Assembly (NCBI RefSeq): GCF_002007605.1
Contig: NZ_CP019799.1
Coordinates: 3,574,001 to 3,638,000, forward strand
Direction of reading: 5' to 3'
Length of the DNA stretch: 64,000 bases
Origin: Cellvibrio sp. PSBB023
GTDB lineage: Bacteria > Pseudomonadota > Gammaproteobacteria > Pseudomonadales > Cellvibrionaceae
Shown: piece after piece, positions 28,507-35,721 of the stretch
Numbering within the stretch: position 1 is the first letter of the stretch
Layout of the letters: every line of letters starts with the position of its first letter
Translations under genes and position numbers: made by a program
The notes under the pieces: generated by a model
What the model saw: only the letters and a program-made list of their open reading frames with translations
The model's database searches: none
Told to the model about the DNA's origin: nothing

Positions 28507-28776
28507 GTTTCCAGCGATAATTGAACCATGGAAGGGCTTGCGCAGTGTGACATTGCGCGCTTCGAGCATATCCAGTTGGCGTTTATTCAGCTCCATCACA
28601 AACGAATCATAATACTGACGCACTTCAGCATCCCGCGAAGCGCTACCCGCACGCAACAAATCCAACATCCCCTCAGGGGTTGCCATACGATAGCGAATGC
28701 CCGTTTTGTGATAGAGGCAGCTTGCCAGTTGTTGCATACGAAAAATGGCCGTTTGGGAAAATATTAAACTATCCAT
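28462..28776 (-). CDS. Hypothetical protein overlapping the 3' end of znuA
   Basis: This 104-residue protein is antisense to the last 45 bases of znuA. The ATG at 28776 has an AGGAC ribosome site. The predicted sequence is well mixed (F-R-M-Q-Q-L-A-S-C-L-Y-H-K-T-G-I-R-Y then D-A-E-V-R-Q-Y-Y-D-S-F-V-M-E-L-N-K-R) and looks like a folded soluble helical protein. I recognise no family. The main body lies outside znuA, so it is not a shadow frame. Confidence 0.6.
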   Translation of the reverse strand: MDSLIFSQTAIFRMQQLASCLYHKTGIRYRMATPEGMLDLLRAGSASRDAEVRQYYDSFVMELNKRQLDMLEARNVTLRKPFHGSIIAGNSTVSASVTPIRKAS

Positions 28777-29124
28777 AAAACAGTCCTGTGCAAATAGTGG
28801 GGTTAGCGCCCCGCAGAAGAAATAAACATCATTAAGGTTTATTGCTGTGACTGATACCTATGCACGCAAAAGCCGTTTACAACGCAAAGACTCATTGCCA
28901 GTCTAGGTGAGAGATTCAATACCGATGTTGGCTCTTGCGCCAAGGGGCAGACAAATTGCAAATTTGTGATTGCCTACATAAAAAGAGCCCCGCAGGGACC
29001 ACATTAATGGTCGTATGCAGGGCTAATACACGAGGAGAAAATAAGGGGTAGTCAGCAAGCGTTGGGAAAATCGACCGGATCGGGGTTAACCAATCCGGTT
29101 ACAACTGGTGTTTCAGTGTTTCAA
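28777..29124. other. Intergenic region with an imperfect hairpin
   Basis: No gene is seen in these 348 bases. An interrupted inverted repeat at about 28985-29023 (AGCCC...GGACCA / TGGTC...GGGCT) could fold in RNA, but it has no T-run on either strand, so it is not a clear terminator. The right part should hold the 3' untranslated region of the leftward gene at 29125. Confidence 0.4.
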
Positions 29125-29382
29125 TCAGAGTTCAAACTGCTTGGCCAATTTGGCTTCCAACTGCTCTTCGAGTTTGGCGTGTGCCTTATCGTTCAGCGCG
29201 TCTTCTTTAGCGGTCAACTCATCAGCAATACGCGCTTCGGCGTCTTCCTGAGTTTCAACCCAAGTCGCTTTTACGCCTAAATCGGCAGCGGCCAGGGTCA
29301 ATTCTTGATTTTTGGCATCATCGGCATAAGCGCCGGCAGCGGTCAGTAACAGTGTTGCAAATATCAGTGTGGTCTTTTTCAT
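29125..29382 (-). CDS. Small exported acidic helical protein
   Basis: This 85-residue protein starts at the ATG at 29382, behind a GGAGGA ribosome site. The signal peptide (KKTTLIFATLLLTAAGAYA) is cut before D-D-A-K. The mature part, about 65 residues, is rich in Glu, Ala, Lys and Leu and likely forms a periplasmic amphipathic helix or coiled coil (D-A-L-N-D-K-A-H-A-K-L-E-E-Q-L-E-A-K). I recognise no family; it is superficially like small periplasmic stress or chaperone proteins. Confidence 0.7.
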   Translation of the reverse strand: MKKTTLIFATLLLTAAGAYADDAKNQELTLAAADLGVKATWVETQEDAEARIADELTAKEDALNDKAHAKLEEQLEAKLAKQFEL

Positions 29383-29793
29383 CGTGGGTTCCTCCGATGG
29401 ATCATTCGATTCCAGTTGCCTTGTGAGCAACCTTGTTGTCTTGGGTAAAGTTTTTTGGGTCTAGCGTTTGGATAACATCTGAGCTTGGGTAAGATCTTTT
29501 GTTACTTTATGTTACTCATGGTAACACAATTATTTTTAATGGCTAGAGGGTGGTTAAACCTTTTTGTTATTGAAAGCTATAAAATGTGAATAAATACCGA
29601 AACTTAGCAAGTTATCCTATAAATGGGGCGAGCTTTGTCGCCTGGTAACACATTTTGGCGCAGGTAACACTTTTGTAATCATTGCCCCTCTGATTGTTAC
29701 CCTTGTGGGGATTGCATCATGGCTCTGGCTCGATCGCTGGGCCTTTGGTGTATCCTGCGGCCTATTTACAGCCCCTTTAGTGCAGATATTTTT
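29383..29793. promoter_or_regulatory. AT-rich gap upstream of polA with a cluster of GTTAC motifs
   Basis: Six copies of TGTTAC or its complement GTAACA occur: 29500, 29510, 29520, 29645, 29664 and 29695. The first three are spaced exactly ten bases, and copies two and three form GTTAC-tcatg-GTAAC. This could be an operator array for a regulator of polA or of the divergent small gene. I recognise no matching regulator; chance is possible in such AT-rich DNA. Confidence 0.35.
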
Positions 29794-32595
29794 ATGACCG
29801 AGACTCTCCAAAATCAGCCGCCTCTGGTACTTGTTGATGGTTCTTCCTATCTCTACCGCGCCTACCATGCCCTGCCTCCGCTCACCAATTCCAAAGGCCA
29901 ACCAACCGGCGCGGTGAAGGGTGTGGTGAATATGATGCGCCGGCTGGTCAAGGATTATCCGCAAAGTCCCATCGCCGTTGTGTTTGATGCAAAAGGCAAA
30001 ACCTTTCGCGATGACATGTTTGCCGAATACAAAGCCAACCGCCCGCCCATGCCAGAGGATTTACGCCCGCAAGTGCAGCCGATCCACGACATAGTGCAAG
30101 CCATGGGCTTGCCATTATTGGTTGTCGAAGGCGTAGAAGCGGACGATGTAATTGGCACACTTGCACGGCAAGCCACCGAACAAAAACGCGATGTGGTGAT
30201 TTCCACCGGCGACAAAGATATGGCGCAATTGGTGAATGAGCATGTCACGCTGGTGAATACCATGACGGAAACCGTGCTGGACATTCCCGGCGTTCATGCC
30301 AAATACGGTTTTGGTCCGGAATTGATGATTGATTACCTCGCGCTCATGGGCGACAAGGTCGATAACATTCCCGGTGTGCCCGGCGTGGGTGAAAAAACTG
30401 CACAAGGATTAATACAGGGGCTCGGTGGTTTGGATGCGATTTATGCCGACTTGGAAAAAGTGCGCAGCTTGTCATTTCGCGGCGCCAAAACCATGCCGGA
30501 AAAATTAATTGAACACCGCGACATGGCGTACTTGTCCTATCGTTTGGCGACAATTAAAACCGATGTGGAATTGTCCTTGAGCCCGGAATCAATTCATCTA
30601 TCGCCACCGGACAATCAGCGCTTGCGCGAATTATTTGAAGCTTTGGAATTTAAAAGTTGGGTAAAAGATTTGGGTGATGCGGTGGCTTCGCAAACGGCGG
30701 ATGCCGCGCCGTCAGCTGCTGCCGCTACAAATTCGTTTGCACCTGATGATGTGGATGTTGCACCAACTGCAGCAGCGGCACCCAGTGAAATTCGCTACGA
30801 CATTATCACGGACAAAACCTTATTCGCCCAGTGGTTGGCACGCCTGCAACAGGCGCCCCTGTTTTCGTTTGATACTGAAACCACCGCGCTGGAAATTATG
30901 GATGCAAAAATTGTCGGCGTAAATTTCGCGATTGACGCGGGCATTGCTGCCTATGTTCCCTGTGGACACGACTATATGGGGGCACCGGAACAGCTGCCAT
31001 TGGAGTGGGTGTTGGAACAATTAAAACCATTATTGGAAGATGCCAACAAAATAAAAATTGGCCAGAATTTAAAATACGATCGCAGTGTGCTGCTCAATTA
31101 CGGCATTGAATTGCGCGGTATTAAATTCGATACCATGCTGGAATCCTACGTGTGGAATTCTATTGGCAGTCGTCACAATATGGATGACCTCGCCAAAAAT
31201 TATCTGGATTACAAAACAGTTACCTTTGAAGAGCTGGCTGGCAAAGGCGTAAAACAACTCACGTTTAATCAATTGAAAATTGAAGATGCTGGTCACTACG
31301 CCGCGGAAGATGCGGACATCACGTTGCGCCTGCATCAATTTTTTTGGCCGCAGCTGGAAAAAATTGAATCACTCAAAAGCGTTTTTGAAAATATCGAAAT
31401 GCCATTGGTGCCGGTATTGTCGCGCATTGAAAGAAATGGTGCATTGGTGGATGCCAATTTACTCGGCAAACAAAGTATTGAATTGGGTGAGCGATTAACG
31501 CAGCTGGAGCGCAAGGCCTATGACATTGCCGGGCAAGAATTTAATTTGAGTTCGCCCAAGCAATTGGGAGTGATTTTATTTGAACAGCAAAAATTACCGG
31601 TTATCAAAAAAACGCCAACCGGCACGCCTTCTACCGCAGAAGAAGTGCTGCAAGAACTAGCGCTGGATTATCCGCTGCCCAAGGTATTAATGGAGTATCG
31701 CGGGCTGGCAAAATTAAAATCGACTTACACCGATAAATTACCGTTGGTGATCAACCCGGTAACGGGTCGTATACATACCAGTTATCACCAGGCAGTTGCC
31801 GCGACGGGACGTTTATCGTCGCAAGATCCCAACTTGCAAAATATTCCGATCAAAACGGAAGAGGGGCGCCGTATTCGCCAAGCGTTTATTGCGCCTAAAG
31901 GCTATAAATTGGTCGCGGCGGATTACTCTCAAATTGAATTGCGCATCATGGCGCATTTGTCGGATGACGCCGGTTTGCTGAGCGCCTTTGAAAAAGGCCT
32001 GGATGTGCACCGCGCGACAGCCGCCGAGGTATTTGGCGTGGCGCTCGATGCGGTCACGCCGGAAATGCGCCGCAGCGCTAAAGCAATTAACTTTGGTTTG
32101 ATTTACGGCATGTCAGCCTTTGGTCTTGCCAAGCAATTGCATGTTGGGCGCAATGAAGCGCAGCAGTACATTGATCGCTACTTTGAACGCTACCCGGGTG
32201 TACAGCGCTACATGAATAACATTCGCGCCTTGGCCCATGAGCAGGGGTATGTCGAAACCTTGTTTGGTCGCCGGTTGTATCTGCCGGAGATCAACGCCAA
32301 AAATAAAAACTTGCAGATGGGCGCTGAGCGCACCGCGATTAACGCCCCCATGCAGGGAACCGCTGCTGACATCATCAAAACCGCCATGATTAATGTGCAG
32401 GCCTGGCTGGATGAAACCGGCCTGGACGCCCGCATCATTATGCAAGTACACGATGAACTGGTGCTTGAGGTCGCTGAAGCGCAGCTGGAGCAGGTGCGCG
32501 CTGGCGTCATTGAGCGTATGTCAGCAGCGGCCAGCTTGAAAGTGCCCCTGCTGGTAGAGGCCGGTGTTGGCGATAACTGGGATGAAGCGCACTAA
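29794..32595 (+). CDS. polA: DNA polymerase I
   Basis: This is a 933-residue, full three-domain enzyme. The start is the ATG at 29794 (M-T-E-T-L then L-V-L-V-D-G-S-S-Y-L-Y-R-A-Y-H-A-L), since the upstream frame extension is not conserved in character. The 5'-nuclease domain covers about 1-290. The 3'-5' exonuclease domain covers about 330-525 with F-D-T-E-T-T-A-L-E, so the proofreading site is intact. The polymerase domain follows with A-D-Y-S-Q-I-E-L-R-I and V-H-D-E-L-V-L-E-V. It functions in repair and Okazaki-fragment processing. Downstream lie two candidate sRNA genes and engB. Confidence 0.97.
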   Translation: MTETLQNQPPLVLVDGSSYLYRAYHALPPLTNSKGQPTGAVKGVVNMMRRLVKDYPQSPIAVVFDAKGKTFRDDMFAEYKANRPPMPEDLRPQVQPIHDIVQAMGLPLLVVEGVEADDVIGTLARQATEQKRDVVISTGDKDMAQLVNEHVTLVNTMTETVLDIPGVHAKYGFGPELMIDYLALMGDKVDNIPGVPGVGEKTAQGLIQGLGGLDAIYADLEKVRSLSFRGAKTMPEKLIEHRDMAYLSYRLATIKTDVELSLSPESIHLSPPDNQRLRELFEALEFKSWVKDLGDAVASQTADAAPSAAAATNSFAPDDVDVAPTAAAAPSEIRYDIITDKTLFAQWLARLQQAPLFSFDTETTALEIMDAKIVGVNFAIDAGIAAYVPCGHDYMGAPEQLPLEWVLEQLKPLLEDANKIKIGQNLKYDRSVLLNYGIELRGIKFDTMLESYVWNSIGSRHNMDDLAKNYLDYKTVTFEELAGKGVKQLTFNQLKIEDAGHYAAEDADITLRLHQFFWPQLEKIESLKSVFENIEMPLVPVLSRIERNGALVDANLLGKQSIELGERLTQLERKAYDIAGQEFNLSSPKQLGVILFEQQKLPVIKKTPTGTPSTAEEVLQELALDYPLPKVLMEYRGLAKLKSTYTDKLPLVINPVTGRIHTSYHQAVAATGRLSSQDPNLQNIPIKTEEGRRIRQAFIAPKGYKLVAADYSQIELRIMAHLSDDAGLLSAFEKGLDVHRATAAEVFGVALDAVTPEMRRSAKAINFGLIYGMSAFGLAKQLHVGRNEAQQYIDRYFERYPGVQRYMNNIRALAHEQGYVETLFGRRLYLPEINAKNKNLQMGAERTAINAPMQGTAADIIKTAMINVQAWLDETGLDARIIMQVHDELVLEVAEAQLEQVRAGVIERMSAAASLKVPLLVEAGVGDNWDEAH

Positions 32596-32739
32596 GGTAC
32601 AGGTCAGATCTGGCGTAAAAACCGATTATTCGGGGTGTGCAGTGCGATAGCTAAACTTTTTTAAACGCTATAAGTATTTGTTTTTACAGTGGTTTGGCGA
32701 ATTAACCAAAAAATGTGCAAATTTATTTTGAAATAGGTT

Positions 32740-32767
32740 GAACTAATTTGGAAAGGGGTGGGTCTCA
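32740..32767 (+). promoter_or_regulatory. Sigma-E/AlgU-type promoter of the first sRNA candidate
   Basis: GAACTA at 32740-32745, 17 bases, TCTCA at 32763-32767; consensus GAACTT-N16/17-TCTRA. Five of six and four of five bases match. It lies 145 bases after polA on the same strand. Confidence 0.55.
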
Positions 32768-32772
32768 GTTAT

Positions 32773-32878
32773 GTGTGTTTTACGATCATGAGCTAACTCC
32801 TCCCCTAATGGCGCTTAAGCCAGCTGAGCATGAAGTCAATTACGCTAAGCCGACCCCGATTTTATCGGGGTTTTTTTT
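32773..32878 (+). ncRNA. Candidate small RNA 1 in the polA-engB interval (Spot 42/ErsA position)
   Basis: The predicted RNA is about 105 nt. It starts near 32773 after the sigma-E-like promoter and ends at an intrinsic terminator (CCCCGAT-ttt-ATCGGGG, 32854-32870, then eight T). It contains an unpaired-looking C/U tract CTCCTCCCCT at 32797-32806 that could pair with Shine-Dalgarno sequences, and a small TGGC-GCTTAA-GCCA hairpin. Spot 42 (spf) in enterics and ErsA in pseudomonads occupy this same interval, and ErsA is driven by AlgU. Identity is inferred from position and architecture, not from sequence alignment. The ends are estimates. Confidence 0.65.
32854..32878 (+). terminator. Terminator of sRNA candidate 1
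   Basis: CCCCGAT-ttt-ATCGGGG hairpin followed by eight T. It is 259 bases after the polA stop and follows no coding gene directly. Confidence 0.9.
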
Positions 32879-32962
32879 GCCTGTCGTTTGGGATCGAGTG
32901 GGGTATTCAGGCGTGGAATTGTGCAAAAAATGTTGCATGAATGGGATTTGAAAAATTTCACT

Positions 32963-32990
32963 GAACTTTATCGGCAAGCACCGGGTCAGA
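32963..32990 (+). promoter_or_regulatory. Sigma-E/AlgU-type promoter of the second sRNA candidate
   Basis: Perfect -35 GAACTT at 32963-32968, 17 bases, TCAGA at 32986-32990. Spacing is identical to the first promoter. It lies between the terminators of the two candidate RNAs. Confidence 0.55.
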
Positions 32991-32996
32991 GTAATC

Positions 32997-33128
32997 AGTT
33001 AAGCCAACTTATTGATTTAACGTGTTAATTGTTCTCCCCTCTTTAGTGGTTTCACTCTAGCCCATCTGGCGCCACCCCAAGGGTGCCAGTTTTTATCCGA
33101 TGATTTATCCAAATCATCGGATTTTTTT
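32997..33128 (+). ncRNA. Candidate small RNA 2 in the polA-engB interval
   Basis: The predicted RNA is about 130 nt, from just after the promoter at 32963-32990 to an intrinsic terminator (ATCCGATGATTT / AAATCATCGGAT, about 33095-33121, then seven T). It has a C/U-rich stretch TTCTCCCCTCTTT at 33032-33044 and an internal hairpin CTGGC..ACCC-CAA-GGGT-GCCAG at 33066-33089. The layout parallels candidate 1, suggesting a duplicated or functionally paired RNA. No reading frame with a ribosome site lies in it. engB is on the opposite strand, so the terminator must serve a rightward transcript. Confidence 0.6.
33095..33128 (+). terminator. Terminator of sRNA candidate 2
   Basis: A 12-bp stem with a short loop, followed by seven T on the plus strand. 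There is no A-run on the left, so it fits rightward rather than leftward (engB) termination. Confidence 0.85.
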
Positions 33129-33155
33129 ATGCCTGCTTATTTTCTGATGATCGCT

Positions 33156-33818
33156 TCACTGAGGCTGTGTTTTTGGAGCCTCAGCATCAATCGGCGATTC
33201 CTCCAGGGTTGTTGCGGCGGGCGCCAGCCAGGATTGTAAGACCGCTTTTAATTCATCAAGTCCCGTGTATTTCAAGGAAGAAAAGCATTGCACGCTCACC
33301 AGTTGATGAAGGTTGGCTTGCTTGAGTTGTTTCTGCACCGCAAACAAGGCGTTATTGGCCTGCATACGGCTGAGTTTGTCGGCTTTGGTGAGCAAAATAT
33401 GGACCGGCATATTGCCCTTGATAGCCCAGTTCAGCATGGTGGTATCAAATTCTTGCAGCGGGTGGCGTATATCCATCAGCAGGATTAGCCCTTGCAAGCA
33501 CTGGCGCTTTTGCAAGTATTCGGATAAATCGCGCTGCCATTTTTCTTTTTGATCGCGCGATACTTTGGCATAACCATAGCCAGGCAGGTCTACCAGGCGT
33601 TGCGTATCACTTACATTGAAGAAGTTAATCAGTTGGGTGCGCCCCGGTGTTTTACTGGTGCGCGCCAGCTTTTGGTTGGTCAAGGCGTTAATGGCGCTGG
33701 ACTTGCCCGCGTTGGAGCGACCGGCAAAGGCGACTTCATAGCCGGTTTCGGGCGGGCACTCGCGAATGCTGGGCGCGCTCTTGGTGAAGTAAGCCTTGGT
33801 AAATACGATCTCGGTCAA
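33156..33818 (-). CDS. engB: Ribosome biogenesis GTP-binding protein EngB/YsxC/YihA
   Basis: This 220-residue GTPase has G1 [10 protein letters not shown]2 region T-P-G-R-T-Q, G3 D-L-P-G-Y-G-Y-A and G4 T-K-A-D. It acts in 50S subunit assembly. It has a slightly long polar C-terminal tail. It is convergent with polA and the sRNA candidates, the same arrangement as polA-spf-yihA in enterics and polA-ersA-engB in pseudomonads, and divergent from the cytochrome c4 gene. Confidence 0.96.
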   Translation of the reverse strand: MTEIVFTKAYFTKSAPSIRECPPETGYEVAFAGRSNAGKSSAINALTNQKLARTSKTPGRTQLINFFNVSDTQRLVDLPGYGYAKVSRDQKEKWQRDLSEYLQKRQCLQGLILLMDIRHPLQEFDTTMLNWAIKGNMPVHILLTKADKLSRMQANNALFAVQKQLKQANLHQLVSVQCFSSLKYTGLDELKAVLQSWLAPAATTLEESPIDAEAPKTQPQ

Positions 33819-34044
33819 GATAATAACCCTTCAAAATAGTGTGTTATTAGCGCGTTGGTAATATAATGCCCGCGCTTTTACGGGCCGCCGTGCGCGCCAA
33901 AAGTGGGATTCATGAGGAATAGGGGTGAGATTGTAGCTTGTTGACTTGTCATTAAGCGAACCTAACCCGGATTTCTTGCGTATATACTTGCAACCAAAGA
34001 CGCACGCATAACAATCAGATTCATCGATCAAATCGGATTAGCCA

Positions 34045-34728
34045 ATGAAACATATCGTACGAAATGCACTTTTATCGCTGGGTTTGGTAGCTGTCGCCCA
34101 GGGCGCTATGGCTGCTGGTGATGCTACTGCGGGTGCGGCCAAGGCAGCTGTGTGTGGCGCATGTCACGGTGCCGACGGCAATAGCCTGGTTGGGACCTTC
34201 CCGAAATTGGCTGGTTTGGGTGAGAAGTATCTTCTTAAGCAGTTGCACGACATTCAGGCGTGGGATCTGGAACAAGACGCTGCCAAAAAAGCCACTACCG
34301 GCCGCAAAGTGCCAGAAATGGTGGGCTTGCTGGCCAATTTGAATGATCAGGATCTGGCGGATATCGCCGCTCACTTTGCCGCACAAACTATGCAACTGTC
34401 CGGCTCCAAGCCGCTGGAAGTTCAGGTTAACTCCGGTTTGAAAGTGGATGCACTGGCGCTGGGTCAACGCACCTATCGCGCAGGTAATATCGCTACTGGT
34501 GTGCCAGCGTGTACCGGTTGTCATACCCCCGATGGTAAAGGCAACGTTGCTGCAGGCTTCCCGCGTTTGAGTGGACAGCACCCGGAATATATTGAGAAAC
34601 AATTGCGTGCGTTCCGCGCGGGTGATCGTACTAACGATGGCGATCAAATGACAATGCGTTCAGTGGCTGCCCAGTTGAGCGATGCAGAAATTGTTGCATT
34701 GGCTAACTACATTGCCGGTTTGCATTGA
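34045..34728 (+). CDS. Cytochrome c4 (diheme)
   Basis: This 227-residue periplasmic protein has a signal peptide of about 23 residues ending G-A-M-A. Two class I heme sites are present, C-G-A-C-H near residue 38 and C-T-G-C-H near residue 160, about 120 residues apart as expected for two fused cytochrome domains. It carries electrons to terminal oxidases. It is followed by a terminator and then dsbA, the order seen in pseudomonads. Confidence 0.94.
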   Translation: MKHIVRNALLSLGLVAVAQGAMAAGDATAGAAKAAVCGACHGADGNSLVGTFPKLAGLGEKYLLKQLHDIQAWDLEQDAAKKATTGRKVPEMVGLLANLNDQDLADIAAHFAAQTMQLSGSKPLEVQVNSGLKVDALALGQRTYRAGNIATGVPACTGCHTPDGKGNVAAGFPRLSGQHPEYIEKQLRAFRAGDRTNDGDQMTMRSVAAQLSDAEIVALANYIAGLH

Positions 34729-34751
34729 TCGGACAATCGTTAACATGTGTT

Positions 34752-34779
34752 AAAAAAGGCGACTCTGGTCGCCTTTTTT
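34752..34779 (+). terminator. Terminator after the cytochrome c4 gene
   Basis: AAAAAAGGCGAC-TCTG-GTCGCCTTTTTT, a perfect hairpin with flanking A and T runs. Confidence 0.92.
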
Positions 34780-34917
34780 ATATCTGCTCTTTACAGATAG
34801 GACCTCGAGTCGCAGAATCCGGCCCAAGCTGGGAACTAGTCAGCGCAGTACAGGACTAATCTCACAGGTTTTTGCGCGATATTAGATTAACAACAATGAC
34901 AGTTTGAGGAGTGGTTT

Positions 34918-35568
34918 ATGCGTATTTTGGTTGCCCTGTTAGGGCTGGTGTTTTCGCTGAGTGCCTGTGCGCAGGAGTCAGCCGATACTTATAAAGAAGG
35001 TCAGCACTACATTACATTGGAGCAGGTGGTACGTACGGCTGACCCGAGCAAGATTGAAGTGGCGGAGGTGTTTGCCTACTCTTGTCCACACTGTTTTGAT
35101 TTTGAGCCCATGTTGCAGGCCTGGGAGAAAAAGCAGCCGCAAGACGTATACCTGGCTCAGACTCACGCCATGTGGAACCCACAAATGGAACCATTGATCC
35201 GCGGTTACTACACCTCGGTCGCCCTTAAAGTGAAAGAAAAAACCCATATGGCGGTATTCAACACCCTGCATTTGGAGCGCAAGCAACTCAATAGCGCGGA
35301 GCAATGGGCGGATTTCTTTACTACCTATGGCGTGGATAAAGAAAAAGCTTTGAGCACCTACAATTCATTTGGTGTTACCAGCCAGATCAAACAAGCCGAG
35401 GCGCGTGCGCGCAGCTACAAAATTACCGGTACCCCGGAAATGGTTGTGGATGGCAAATATCGCATCAGTTCACGCTTGGCCGGCGGCCATGCAGAGATGC
35501 TGAAAGTGGTTGATTTCCTGGTCGCCAAGGTTCGTGCTGAGCGTGCCGGCAAAGCGCCAGCCCAGTAA
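34918..35568 (+). CDS. dsbA: Thiol:disulfide interchange protein DsbA
   Basis: This is a 216-residue thioredoxin-fold oxidase. The active site is C-P-H-C in V-F-A-Y-S-C-P-H-C-F-D-F near residue 59, and the cis-proline loop is G-T-P-E-M-V-V-D-G. It introduces disulfides into exported proteins. The leader ends F-S-L-S-A-C-A-Q, where L-S-A-C fits a lipobox, so the protein may be lipid-anchored rather than free in the periplasm; ordinary cleavage after S-A-C-A is also possible. A GAGGAG ribosome site precedes the start. A strong terminator follows. Confidence 0.93.
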   Translation: MRILVALLGLVFSLSACAQESADTYKEGQHYITLEQVVRTADPSKIEVAEVFAYSCPHCFDFEPMLQAWEKKQPQDVYLAQTHAMWNPQMEPLIRGYYTSVALKVKEKTHMAVFNTLHLERKQLNSAEQWADFFTTYGVDKEKALSTYNSFGVTSQIKQAEARARSYKITGTPEMVVDGKYRISSRLAGGHAEMLKVVDFLVAKVRAERAGKAPAQ

Positions 35569-35593
35569 TCCGGATTAGTCCTTTCTATCGCAC

Positions 35594-35632
35594 AACCCGC
35601 GCAGCCTTGGGCTGCGCGGGTTTTGTTTTTTT
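35594..35632 (+). terminator. Terminator after dsbA
   Basis: A GC-rich 12-bp stem AACCCGCGCAGC / GCTGCGCGGGTT with a T-rich tail, 25 bases after the stop. Confidence 0.92.
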
Positions 35633-35721
35633 ATGTCGCTGGAAATGTGATTTAGCCACCAGTGACTATACTGAATTTCACCCATTTCAATGCCTCGATC
35701 CAGCAGGTCCCTATAGGTTTT

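Noticed and set aside
28985..29023. Terminator for the gene at 29125
   Set aside because: The stem is interrupted and there is no T-run on either strand.
32748..32951. 67-residue frame between polA and engB
   Set aside because: It crosses an intrinsic terminator and has no plausible protein character; the region fits sRNA genes better.
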